Shown: in pieces, positions 59,701 to 64,000 of the stretch
How positions within the stretch are numbered: the first letter of the stretch is position 1
How the letters are laid out: each line of letters begins with the position of its first letter
Source of the DNA: Saturnia japonica
Taxonomy: Eukaryota; Arthropoda; Insecta; Lepidoptera; Saturniidae
Length of the DNA: 64,000 bases
Assembly (NCBI GenBank): GCA_033032175.1
Contig: CM065326.1
Span: 13,100,001 to 13,164,000 of the forward strand
Direction: 5' to 3'
Made by a program: the position numbers and the translations under genes
The notes under the pieces: generated by a model
Database searches by the model: none
Told to the model about the DNA's origin: nothing
What the model saw: the letters and a program-made list of their open reading frames with translations, nothing else

Positions 59701-62700
59701 ATTGTTGATAAGGACACGTGTAAAGGAGAGAGAACGAAAAGAAAATCAAAATAAAAACAATCTTACGAACTAAAGTAGAGGCCAGAAATGTCGAAAGAAA
59801 CACTGGAAGGCAAATAAGAAGTGGTTAGACATACAAGTGTGTAAATAAGTTTTTTTTTAATAGTGTAATAATGTAGCAAAGCGGCGTACAGTCGTCGTTG
59901 AAACTCATAGCTTTGTACTAGAGAGGCCAAAAAAAAAATTTTTTTTACTCCTAACATAACTTAAAATATGTTACTTTTAAACGTTTTAAGAATTCTTACA
60001 AAAAACAACTCAATACAAATAAATAGGTTGTCAAGGGGCCTGTCGACAGAACTGAATACTTAAAACTTCGGAATAAGTAAAATGTTATAATTTGTAAATT
60101 TAAATTAACAATAATGTTTTATATCTATTGGCACACTGAGCAATAATTAACATAGATCAAATTCGAATTAATTTTTTTTTAATGAATGTTCACGCATAAC
60201 TTCCTTGTTTATGAACCGATTTGGATTCCTTGATTCTTTATTCGTTGGAGGCGGGATACGTCTAGGGTGGTCCCATTTTAATTACACTAGCTATGTGCTT
60301 TCAATTTCGAAGATACATAAGAGAACTTTTCCAAATTATTGATGTTCGTTTTCCTTTTTATCAAAAATTGTCTTGTTAAATTATTTTTATTACAAAATAC
60401 AATATCAAAGAGAAATTTATAATTAACAATTTATTATAAATAACAATGATTTCACAAGAATAAAGTTATGTACAATTGTTATAAAAAGGTTTGATGACAG
60501 ACTTATGGGGTTTTAAGGACATTCTGGGATCTGGAAGGCGGAGAACACCTATAAAGAATGGGATAAAATTTATATAAATAAAATGATTAGAGGTTTACCG
60601 TAATGCGTGCATGACGCAATTACTACTGGATAGATTTTGGTCAATTTTTAACTGACTACTATAAAAGTTTGTCCTGGCTTACACTAACCAATATTTCGGA
60701 ATCGAAGACCATTTACTAATTATAATTGAATTATAATGCAGCTGAGCGATTCACTTAAAACTTAAATATTCCATTGTTAAAGTTAAAAAGTCAACAAACC
60801 ATGCAAACAATAATCACACAACTAATTTTTTCTGAATGATTCATGACATTTATGATATCGATTTATATAACATACCGATTGGAAGTGATGCAGCAGAGTT
60901 GGGCGCCGAGGATGCTAATCCACCAGGCGATGGTGGTGCTGTGAGCGCTGACAGAGCCTGAATAAAAAAAAAATTGACATCCCACTTCTGAACTTATACA
61001 TCTTTGAATTGACAATAATGTTGTACCCCGAAATGAACGTTACTATACCGAGACGCTTGAAAATCATAAGAGAATGGGGACACGACGGCAAAATATTGAC
61101 AGAGTTGATGATATATAGATTTTTTATTTATTTATTCTACCACGTTTTAATCAGATACCACCTTCCACCCATCCTACATATACACCGGCTGTTTCAAAAA
61201 GACGAAAAACTAAAAAGTTATCAATATGGTTGGCTTACAACCATGAGCACGGTACTCACCAACCCAGTCGGAAGCCGTTTTAAAACGTATCACGTTTCAT
61301 ACACATTCTAGCAAATACATCGAGCCGCTTCGAACATTGCCTCTCCGGCATGTTCTACCCTCTGTATGATGGTGAGTGTTCTGAAGAGCTGTTCGATCTA
61401 ATTCCCTCCTCTCCCTTCCACAACAGAACCTCCATCTCGACACGTACTAAATAGTTCTTAAGACTTATCTTTCTTTCTTATCCCGGCCAATATGTTCCCT
61501 CCTTACGAAATCGGGTACATCAAACGTAACGTGAAGAGATATTTATGCAGGCTGGCCCGACAGCAGCGACCGCCGCTGGATTTAGATGTCTCGGTGGTCA
61601 CCATTGTGTTTGTATTGTACTGTGCAAAAAAAAGTTCCACTTCAAGAACATCTTCAAAATAAATACAAACCATATGCGAGCTGGAAGTGTCAACATGCGG
61701 AGGAGCCAGTTCCACTGAGGCGCACTTGCTGTTTGATTTCTTCTTACGCAGTCCGAACTTACGTCGGTCCTTCTTCACGTTCGGTGAAGCGCCCTCTATC
61801 GATACCTGTTACAATTATTTTCAAATAAGAAGGTATTAATGATATTCAGAAAAAAGAGATGCCTAATATATGTTTTCTCAAGAGAGATGGGAAAAGCGAA
61901 TCAAATAGTTGAATGCGGTAACTGCAGAAACTGGTTTGTTTCGCACCAATATTGATGCCGGAATACTGTGTGGTGATTGGCTTGTTTGAATCCGGAATAA
62001 CGAGAAGGTCACATGAATGCATAATCAAATATATATAAAAGGAAACAATGACTGACTGACTGATCTATCAACACACACATATAGTTAAAGGGGTGTAACG
62101 AGGGTTCTTATCCAAAATTTTAACGGGTAAAACCGTGGGGCACAGCTGGTTTTGTAGAAAAGCAAAGATATTTTATAAGTAGATATGGCATTGACTCTCT
62201 TTACATGCCGTCGTAAATGGTAGGCGATTGCCCTCAGTTCACTTTCTGCTTGATACTGGCGTGAGCGAGAAGAAACTTTTGTCCTTTTTTGACAACAGAG
62301 TTTCCACCTTACGCTGTGATTTCCTATCTCTTTTGTTTCAACATACTGATAACAAAATGTGTAACGTGTTCAAATTGCTTCTAGTGAGAGTATGACGGAT
62401 CTATTTATAAAACGCCATTGTATAAGAGTATAAACGTTTGACTTTCGCCGGGTTATGCTACTTACAGCTTATTACTAATGCTTAGCTGTTACTTTATTTT
62501 TGCAAAATTACAATTCGACTATTAGTAAAATCAATACTACGTTTGATACAATACAATTTAATTAACTTTCTACATTGAAATACAGTACTATTTACTTGTA
62601 ATACGTATTTATCTGTCACCTACTTCTGTAATTTTTTAAAGAACATCAACTTCCACTTTTGCTATGAAATGAACCTGAAATCCAAAACCTATCTTTAGAA

Positions 62701-63377
62701 GAAACTGAGTTGGTACAGAAGTATACTTTGAGGACCTCATAATTTTGTTACGATCTTATCTTATATTATCTTTTTGTTAATTCTGATAAACGAACTATTG
62801 AAGATTGCTCTCACCTTACTGGAGATATGATTTCGATTGATACACCTTTGAAGTATGTAATATTAAACATCTATATCCAATACCCATATCACATTGGAGC
62901 CAATAGTTAGTTTATGGGAAAAACATATTGCACAATCAGATAAGTTTAAAAAGAAACTATGTCAGTTTAAAAAGCAAAGAGGAAAAGCAATTTTTGTATG
63001 TTTGTTTACACTTAATGCAAACGTGATACTTAGTTGCACTTTTTTAATATTCTCTCTTAATTGGTTACTGATATAACCAAACCTATCAACTTATGGACAC
63101 AACATTTAAGATCTGTAAATTTTAATATTAGAAGTTAGATGATTTTTAATTAAACTAAAATTATAATATTTGTCCACTTATTAAGAAGGATCATGTTTTG
63201 GACCAATTCTCCATTTATTCTCCATATAAGATTTTTTTTAATGTTGCTGACTCACATCGGTGTCGTGATGCACTTGTTGCTGCATCTCTAAAGCGTCCAA
63301 TAACCTCTGCATTTGCTGGATGGAGAGCTGGACTTGACCCAACTCCCTTGACGCGTTCTCCAACGGACCTCCCGATT
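32646..63377 (-). CDS. OSBPL3/6/7: Oxysterol-binding protein-related protein, ORP3/6/7 type (sixteen 3' exons, N-terminus off right edge)
   Basis: Lipid-transfer protein of the OSBP/ORP family. The family binds sterol or phosphatidylserine and PI4P at membrane contact sites. The coding join on the minus strand is 63377..63256, 61805..61671, 60957..60876, 56615..56449, 55880..55760, 54766..54687, 54061..53933, 52208..52112, 51685..51540, 49918..49706, 49186..49016, 36090..35977, 35523..35385, 34857..34743, 33307..33185, 32748..32646. The total is 2057 nt: 684 codons plus TGA after two nt of a split codon. Every junction is GT/AG and in phase. Visible in order are a coiled coil ([20 protein letters not shown]), a basic linker, [16 protein letters not shown], the FFAT core [33 protein letters not shown], the signature [29 protein letters not shown] and a terminal YWKSREAGF. 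Exon order matches vertebrate ORP6/ORP3. The N-terminal PH-domain exons are not in the window. Confidence 0.94.
33185..33307 (-). CDS. OSBPL3/6/7: ORP exon o
   Basis: 123 nt, phase 2 to phase 2 (TTCCAG|GCCAGA; TTCCG|GTAAAA). It reads [18 protein letters not shown], then [20 protein letters not shown]. It matches the RPDQR.LEEG...E..LE..QR.RR helix at the ORD C-terminus. A read-through would stop at once (TAA spanning the donor), so splicing is required. Confidence 0.93.
33600..33810 (+). repeat. Dispersed repeat R5, copy 1
   Basis: Matches 51210-51420 in the same orientation: TTTGACATTTACAGTATTCA, ATTATCTACATCACTTGCTG, AGTGACAATGTCAATATTTT, GGGGGGTCTAAGT and GCTTTCTGCACTC. Both copies are in ORP introns. 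The GTTTGACATTTGCAGTATGAAC unit also recurs three times at 52430-52550. Confidence 0.7.
33913..34450 (+). repeat. Degenerate tandem array in ORP intron
   Basis: Starts ACTAGCGGCGTAACTGCGGC, then about four units near 100 bp each. The units carry AAAATTTCATCAAAATCGG-like strings at about 34015, 34125, 34238 and 34370. A GACAGACCGAC segment ends it. A related array is at 54115-54420. It resembles an expanded LINE or Helitron 3' end. Confidence 0.5.
34743..34857 (-). CDS. OSBPL3/6/7: ORP exon n
   Basis: 115 nt, phase 1 to phase 2 (TTTGCAG|GTGCGA; CTTAG|GTGAGA). It reads [20 protein letters not shown], then [18 protein letters not shown]. It matches the [16 protein letters not shown] block near the end of ORP ORDs, where PPTDxRxRPDQR follows. 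Confidence 0.95.
34890..35240 (-). repeat. Two dispersed repeat pieces in ORP intron
   Basis: 34890-35075 is the inverted counterpart of 23895-24125 (shared AGCAAAGGTA / TACCTTTGC and GGCCTTAGTAGTCTTTATT-like strings). 35095-35235 is the inverted counterpart of the tail at 7540-7690, with CTCCTTATAACATCAGCTA and the GACAGAAAGAC end. A third copy of the latter lies at 50570-50670. Confidence 0.55.
35385..35523 (-). CDS. OSBPL3/6/7: ORP exon m
   Basis: 139 nt, phase 0 to phase 1 (TTAACAG|GCGAGC; ACCAG|GTATGT). It reads [18 protein letters not shown], then [20 protein letters not shown]. It aligns residue for residue with VNYWNSNMNEVQG...GKWHEGLYCG.APSAKCIWRPG. Confidence 0.92.
35977..36090 (-). 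CDS. OSBPL3/6/7: ORP exon l
   Basis: Thirty-eight codons, phase 0 both ends (TTTTAG|GTGACG; ATCAAG|GTATAT). It reads [20 protein letters not shown], then GCKLNFIK. It matches [20 protein letters not shown]...CKLTFVK of ORP6. It is separated from exon k by a 12.9-kb intron that holds the Gypsy-type element. Confidence 0.94.
36199..36368 (+). repeat. Repeat R1, copy 2, left half (split by Gypsy)
   Basis: Shares GCGGGTC.GA.CGGTTGTTG and TGGCGACGCTTT with 1258-1310. It ends at GATC, the target site of the LTR element. It continues after the 3' LTR at 47719 with GATCGCAACCACCATACAC, matching 1330 onward. Confidence 0.72.
36369..36596 (+). repeat. Gypsy-type 5' LTR
   Basis: 228 bp from TGTTATGAAC to GTCCTTACA. 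It holds a TATATAAATG-like core promoter near 36421-36432 and AATAAAAG signals. It aligns with 47491-47718. Confidence 0.94.
36601..36618 (+). promoter_or_regulatory. Gypsy-type primer binding site
   Basis: TGGTGTCAGAAGTGGGAT starts 4 nt after the LTR. It would pair with a tRNA 3' end of the form ...CTGACACCA, consistent with a tRNA-Leu whose 5' end is GUCAG. The identity of the tRNA is inference. Confidence 0.75.
37586..38626 (+). pseudogene. gag: Gypsy-type gag (frame-broken, interrupted)
   Basis: Starts [20 protein letters not shown], followed by a capsid-like region in 37586-37963. It changes frame in an A9 run at 37917-37925 and continues in another frame to 38351, with a first cysteine motif ([13 protein letters not shown]). 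A third frame from 38341 has a clean CX2CX4HX4C knuckle, [14 protein letters not shown], after an Asn-rich stretch. Homology stops near 38620, where an inserted element begins. Confidence 0.85.
38726..40083 (-). mobile_element. Jockey-type LINE, 5'-truncated, ORF1 without ORF2
   Basis: On the minus strand it runs from 40083 to a 3' poly(A) seen as 59 Ts at 38726-38784. It is flanked by a 10-bp duplication CCGACTGTTG at 38716-38725 and 40084-40093. The body holds the C-terminal part of ORF1 (40083-39461) followed by about 680 bp of non-coding 3' sequence with no RT motif. Related 3' tails occur elsewhere in the window (23765, 35700, 50338, 50720). Confidence 0.88.
39461..40083 (-). pseudogene. 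LINE ORF1 (Gag-like) C-terminal part with three zinc knuckles
   Basis: From the truncation point it reads [24 protein letters not shown] and [16 protein letters not shown]. These are the three CCHC motifs typical of jockey-clade ORF1 proteins. A Pro/Ala/Arg-rich tail with [19 protein letters not shown] follows and the frame ends at TGA/TAA near 39461. The N-terminal half is missing by 5' truncation. No ORF2 follows. Confidence 0.85.
40185..40325 (+). repeat. 65-bp tandem repeat, two units plus a partial
   Basis: The unit begins GATGTCGCTATGTGTCGCTA and continues CGTAGTTAGTTGTATCGATG to TGTGGCAAGA. The second unit differs at two positions and a third start (GATGTCGCTA) follows at 40315. It lies at the right edge of the insert in gag. 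Confidence 0.85.
40565..41446 (+). pseudogene. pol: Gypsy-type pol: protease region
   Basis: 294-codon frame with the aspartic protease motif [11 protein letters not shown] near 40908-40940 and a typical [10 protein letters not shown] downstream. It ends at TAA 41444-41446; the same frame continues into RT, so this is a nonsense codon. The region before 40565 continues gag-pol sequence after the insert. Confidence 0.87.
41447..42919 (+). pseudogene. pol: Gypsy-type reverse transcriptase and RNase H
   Basis: RT motifs [44 protein letters not shown] and [11 protein letters not shown] (YLDD near 42200). RNase H motifs [16 protein letters not shown] and [10 protein letters not shown] follow. An in-frame TAA at 42917-42919 interrupts; reading resumes in the same frame with a [19 protein letters not shown] segment. 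All RT catalytic residues appear intact. Confidence 0.93.
42920..44576 (+). pseudogene. pol: Gypsy-type connection region and integrase
   Basis: The connection region runs to 43621. A frame change near 43565 follows, then the HHCC zinc finger (second His and both Cys visible, KKCKLC) and the D,D,E core: [23 protein letters not shown] and [18 protein letters not shown] at 44460-44462 interrupts before the C-terminal domain, which continues in frame to TAA at 44574-44576. Confidence 0.92.
44630..47204 (+). pseudogene. env: Env-like gene (insect errantivirus type), interrupted and broken
   Basis: A strong acceptor-like TTTTATTTCAG at 44619-44629 precedes it, as expected for a spliced env message. 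The parts seen are an N-terminal domain, a basic tetrapeptide KVRR near 44952-44963 with a [20 protein letters not shown] segment just after (fusion-protein-like arrangement), a long middle domain and a single membrane segment near 46917-46975 ([15 protein letters not shown]) with a short tail to 47204. Breaks: an insertion at about 45127-45780, a frame change near 46170 and an in-frame TGA at 46533-46535. It is non-functional as it stands; the class assignment is from arrangement and position, not from a search. Confidence 0.82.
45127..45780. mobile_element. Unclassified insertion in env with 142-bp terminal hairpin
   Basis: Env similarity stops near 45127 and resumes near 45781. The right part, 45628-45769, folds on itself: outer arms ACAAGTGTGT / ACACACTTGT and inner arms TTGGTGATTACCG (45667-45679) / CGGTAATCACCAA (45743-45755). 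ACACACTTG also recurs directly at the left edge (45136) with a similar CATAA.GT continuation. No coding sequence is recognised. Confidence 0.65.
47479..47490 (+). promoter_or_regulatory. Gypsy-type polypurine tract
   Basis: AAAAGGGGGGAGA immediately precedes the 3' LTR. This is the expected plus-strand primer position. Confidence 0.85.
47491..47718 (+). repeat. Gypsy-type 3' LTR
   Basis: 228 bp, matching the 5' LTR except at about three single positions (for example TCTCTTG for TCTCCTG and TTCATG for TTCGTG) and a T-tract. It is followed by the duplicated GATC. Confidence 0.94.
47719..47930 (+). repeat. Repeat R1, copy 2, right half
   Basis: Continues the copy split by the LTR element: GCAACCACCATACAC, TAATAAAATAAACATCTTC, GCCTATTACATACGC, GACAATCGTACTTAAGG and GTCCCGTGACGG, in the same order as 1340-1620. 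Confidence 0.72.
47931..49015. other. ORP intron, nothing recognised
   Basis: AT-rich DNA between the Gypsy insertion site and ORP exon k. No exon, repeat end or RNA motif could be supported. Confidence 0.4.
49016..49186 (-). CDS. OSBPL3/6/7: ORP exon k: OSBP signature HHPP
   Basis: Fifty-seven codons, phase 0 both ends (GTATAAG|GTATCC; AACAAG|GTATAG). It begins [20 protein letters not shown] and continues [16 protein letters not shown], then GDHYSWNK. The two histidines of HHPP contact the PI4P head group in family structures. The intron falls exactly between EQ and VSHHPP. Confidence 0.95.
49706..49918 (-). CDS. OSBPL3/6/7: ORP exon j: KPFNP block
   Basis: Seventy-one codons, phase 0 both ends (TTGGCAG|CGGCTG; GAACAG|GTTCTT). 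It reads [17 protein letters not shown], then [17 protein letters not shown] and [18 protein letters not shown] supplies phosphoinositide-contacting residues in ORDs. The usual LGETYE is LAETYE here. The open frame runs past the donor into the intron but has no homology there. Confidence 0.94.
50338..50810. repeat. Three LINE-tail fragments in ORP intron
   Basis: 50338-50460 shares TTTTGAACTGAC and ATGGCTTTTACAGCTTTACC with the LINE tail at 38785. 50570-50670 is the CCTTATAACATCAGCTATCT tail also at 7620 and 35125. 50720-50800 is the first family again in the opposite orientation (GCGGCTGAGTGCCTTAAGCG...ATGGCTAACAGT). Confidence 0.6.
51210..51420 (+). repeat. Dispersed repeat R5, copy 2
   Basis: Matches 33600-33810 over nearly its whole length. 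It sits between ORP exons j and i. Confidence 0.7.
51540..51685 (-). CDS. OSBPL3/6/7: ORP exon i: start of the lipid-binding domain (ORD)
   Basis: 146 nt, phase 1 to phase 0 (GTTCAG|GGTGGA; CTGCAA|GTGAGC). It reads [20 protein letters not shown], then [20 protein letters not shown] and PLNMLQ. SLWN(L/I)L..NIGKDLS..SMPV.(L/I)NEP is the conserved opening and lid region of the ORD. Confidence 0.92.
51770..52060 (+). repeat. Dispersed repeat R4, intact copy
   Basis: Contains, in one piece, the two blocks found separately at 19794-19906 and 20476-20650. It includes a GTACGGGTGGTCGATAATTC tRNA-like stretch. It serves as the reference for the split copy. Confidence 0.6.
52112..52208 (-). CDS. OSBPL3/6/7: ORP exon h: acidic Ser-rich linker
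   Basis: 97 nt, phase 0 to phase 1 (TTACAG|GCTGGC; GCGA|GTGAGT). It reads [18 protein letters not shown] and then [14 protein letters not shown]. Acidic serine-rich composition is typical of the segment between the FFAT motif and the lipid-binding domain in ORP3/6/7. Confidence 0.82.
52430..52560 (+). repeat. Three-unit tandem of GTTTGACATTTGCAGTATGAAC
   Basis: Units start near 52433, 52484 and 52528, each TTTGAC(A/G)TTT(G/A)CAGT(A/G)TGAAC. A CA run fills the first spacer. The same unit opens the R5 copies at 33602 and 51211. Confidence 0.7.
52740..53260 (+). repeat. Dispersed repeat R3, copy 2 (without MITE)
   Basis: Matches 10535-11545 but lacks the 552-bp MITE. It therefore gives the pre-insertion state of that site. 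It lies in the ORP intron between exons h and g. Confidence 0.72.
53933..54061 (-). CDS. OSBPL3/6/7: ORP exon g: FFAT motif
   Basis: Forty-three codons, phase 0 both ends (TCCAG|CAAGGG; GACGAG|GTTAGT). It reads [20 protein letters not shown] and continues [21 protein letters not shown] fits the seven-residue FFAT core consensus (EFFDAxE) with a serine-rich run before it and an acidic run after it. This predicts binding to VAP proteins on the ER; the VAP interaction is inferred from the family. Confidence 0.88.
54687..54766 (-). CDS. OSBPL3/6/7: ORP exon f
   Basis: 80 nt; acceptor GCGCAG|AGCTCC, donor GATCCG|GTGAGT. With the split Glu codon it reads [20 protein letters not shown], nearly the family block ELRSRLNRIHSES. 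A nearer AG at 54745 would put a stop in frame, which fixes this acceptor. Confidence 0.87.
55365..55650 (-). mobile_element. LINE 3' fragment, copy 3
   Basis: Reverse complement of 61380-61625: CGTAACGTGAAGAGATATTT, CGGTGACCACCGAG and ATTAGATTGAACAGTTC (against GAGCTGTTCGATCTAATTCC). It lies just downstream of ORP exon e, in the intron, in the same orientation as the gene. Confidence 0.65.
55760..55880 (-). CDS. OSBPL3/6/7: ORP exon e
   Basis: 121 nt, phase 0 start (ACGCAG|GTTTGC), phase 1 end (TTCAG|GTGAGA). It reads [12 protein letters not shown] and [18 protein letters not shown]. It aligns with the ARLRQSLSQALNQNA helix of ORP6 that precedes ELRSRL. Confidence 0.86.
56385..56460 (-). 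repeat. 27-bp tandem repeat spanning an ORP 5' splice site
   Basis: On the minus strand CTACTTTGGTAAAATT (the exon d donor) is followed by CTACTTTAGTAAAATT and CCACTTTGGTAAAATT at 27-bp spacing. A more distant CCATCTTAGTAACATT comes after these. Each copy retains a GT in donor context. Confidence 0.85.
56449..56615 (-). CDS. OSBPL3/6/7: ORP exon d: LREDF helix, reiterated donor
   Basis: 167 nt; phase 1 to phase 0. It reads [17 protein letters not shown], then [18 protein letters not shown] and KTIVATL, matching the LQEEFCLIAQKVHSLLKSAF helix of ORP6. Two acceptors fit the frame (exon starting at 56615 or 56606). The donor ACTTTG|GTAAAATT at 56449/56448 begins a 27-bp tandem repeat that carries further donor-like copies downstream; see findings. 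Confidence 0.84.
57315..57770 (+). other. Unassigned open region in ORP intron
   Basis: Two overlapping frames give [20 protein letters not shown] and, later, [20 protein letters not shown] and [20 protein letters not shown]. Composition is less AT-rich than its surroundings. I do not recognise the protein. It may be a remnant of a retroelement gag or pol with frame breaks. Confidence 0.3.
58434..58560 (+). repeat. Dispersed repeat R6, one of four copies
   Basis: TGACTTCAAAAAAGGAGAAG and GTTCTCAATTCGATTGTATT, then GAACCGATTTGA. Related copies are at 55915-56130, 60155-60395 and (3' part) 35785-35890, sharing GGTGGTCCCATTT and AAAAATTGTCTTGTT. All are in ORP introns and all in plus orientation. 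It looks like the 3' end of a non-LTR element. Confidence 0.6.
58600..58695 (+). pseudogene. RTE-type LINE ORF2 remnant
   Basis: One frame reads [24 protein letters not shown] sequence followed by NIRNYYIRGS. This is the conserved segment just after the RT domain in RTE-clade ORF2. A short fragment. Confidence 0.5.
59030..59500 (+). repeat. Dispersed repeat R2, copy 2
   Basis: Matches 1720-2130 in the same orientation (ATGTCAAATGTTTATTTTAG, TATAGATTCTTTTTT, TTTACGTTCTGTGGATATGT, CATGCAAGCCTTCTTATAAT). It is in the ORP intron between exons d and c. Confidence 0.65.
60876..60957 (-). CDS. OSBPL3/6/7: ORP exon c: Pro/Ser/Ala linker
   Basis: 82 nt; acceptor TTCAG|GCTCTG, donor ATCG|GTATGT (phase 1 end). 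It reads [20 protein letters not shown], a low-complexity linker comparable to the FSATMSPVRLHSSNPN stretch of ORP6. It is supported mainly by splice borders and phase continuity with its neighbours. Confidence 0.7.
61370..61630 (+). mobile_element. LINE 3' fragment, copy 4
   Basis: Frames read [14 protein letters not shown] residues (AGAGCTGTTCGATCTAATTC), then the shared 3' block AACGTAACGTGAAGAGATAT and CTCGGTGGTCACCATTGTGT. It is the longest of the four copies. It ends 41 bp before the donor of ORP exon b. Confidence 0.65.
61671..61805 (-). CDS. OSBPL3/6/7: ORP exon b: basic linker
   Basis: Forty-five codons, phase 0 both ends (AACAG|GTATCG; CATATG|GTTTGT). It reads [19 protein letters not shown], then [16 protein letters not shown]. 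The KKDxR...KKS block has a counterpart in vertebrate ORP6. The donor GTTTGT is non-consensus but is the one that keeps phase with the next exon. Confidence 0.78.
63256..63377 (-). CDS. OSBPL3/6/7: ORP exon a: coiled coil
   Basis: 122 nt; acceptor TTTCAG|AATCGG, donor GAT|GTGAGT. It reads [20 protein letters not shown], then [19 protein letters not shown], a heptad-like helix. It aligns with the ORP6 segment between the PH domain and the basic linker. Two nt at its start complete a codon from an upstream exon outside the window. Confidence 0.85.
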
Positions 63378-63569
63378 CTGAAATATACAGTGCTCCTTTT
63401 ACAATGTATTGTAATTCGATCAAAATTGAAACCATGATCACAATTGTTGGAAAGAAAGACATCAGAGATAGATGAAGTATCTTTAGTATATACTTTATGT
63501 TGATTTTTAAAATGTTCTTATTCCAAAAGAACACTTTGAGACTTATAAAAAAACCATAATAACACAGTG

Positions 63570-63987
63570 TATACCTTAAATTGTTTCTTCTGCAAGCAAT
63601 CTGATTAATTCAAGACTGTTACTTATCAAGTAGACAATTATTTCTTGTATTAGAGTATGCCCGATTATATATAAGCAATATGATTTAACACTAAATCCTT
63701 TAATGGAATTTTTGATGCCAGCCGAAATAGCAACATCAGGTAAACCAAAACCAAATTGTTTTCCGAGCTTTTGGCAAAAAAATATTACCATTAGAAACTT
63801 CTAAACTGTTTTGATTGAAGTGGCTCCTAATTCTACAATAAGCTAGAATTCTAGGAGACGAAATAATAGGGATGCCATAGTAAGGTAGGTAGCTACCAAC
63901 TTTAACATAAATAACCCGCATGAGAGACAGCTCCGTATCTAGTTTTAGCGGTTTACCATCTTCGACAGCATTATTAATTAATATCAA
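63570..63987 (-). pseudogene. Unassigned ORF with one frame change
   Basis: The first frame (63987-63736) reads KPLKLDTELSLMRVIYVKVG, then SYLPYYGIPIISSPRILAYC. The second frame (63791-63576) picks up with GLPDVAISAGIKNSIKGF, then LIQEIIVYLISNSLELIRLL and ends AEETI. The two overlap with a change of frame around 63740-63790 and form about 135 residues of ordinary protein composition. I do not recognise the family. It lies in the ORP intron just upstream of exon a, so it may be a mobile-element remnant. Confidence 0.35.
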
Positions 63988-64000
63988 ATGAGAATGGATA

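Noticed and set aside
61009..61311. Plus-strand open frame of 100 codons in an ORP intron
   Set aside because: It has no recognisable domain and runs towards a LINE remnant. I could not separate it from chance or decayed LINE sequence.

Overview
The window is eukaryotic nuclear DNA, AT-rich and intron-rich. It is almost certainly from an insect, and the mix of mobile elements makes Lepidoptera most likely, though this is inferred from the look of the sequence and not proven. There is no operon structure. Two host genes are recognisable, both on the minus strand and both cut by a window edge, and they sit in a large amount of transposable-element DNA.

Left (1-9.4 kb): the first five coding exons (301 codons) of an NPEPL1-type M17 aminopeptidase, from a start codon at 9363 down to an exon at 984-1211 that carries the VGKG...YDTGG...SIK active-site block. 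The gene continues off the left edge. A 416-bp hAT-type MITE with a perfect 8-bp target duplication lies only 42 bp upstream of the start codon.

Middle (9.4-32.6 kb): about 23 kb between the genes. It holds a Copia element (13551-18264; 199-bp LTRs, initiator-tRNA half-molecule primer site, broken pol), a decayed mariner with both terminal repeats (21486-23084), several MITE or foldback elements, tRNA-derived SINEs and LINE 3' fragments. I found no host exon here.

Right (32.6-63.4 kb): sixteen exons (684 codons plus stop) of an oxysterol-binding-protein-related protein of the ORP3/6/7 type. They run from a coiled-coil exon at 63256-63377 to the stop codon at 32646-32648. All fifteen junctions have GT/AG borders and the reading phases agree throughout. 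The N-terminal PH-domain exons must lie beyond the right edge. The protein has a core FFAT motif (EFFDAEE), the KPFNP block and an intact HHPP sterol/PI4P-binding signature.

The 12.9-kb ORP intron at 36091-49015 holds an antisense, env-bearing Gypsy/errantivirus-like element (36369-47718; 228-bp LTRs, 4-bp GATC duplication). It sits inside an older repeat. Its own gag is interrupted by a second element, which is in turn split by an ORF1-only jockey-type LINE with 59 Ts and a 10-bp target duplication. Its env is split by an insert ending in a hairpin. The strongest leads for follow-up are this nested stack, the tandemly reiterated 5' splice site of the ORP exon at 56449-56615, the MITE abutting the NPEPL1 start, the ORF1-only LINE, and an unassigned frame-shifted ORF at 63576-63987.
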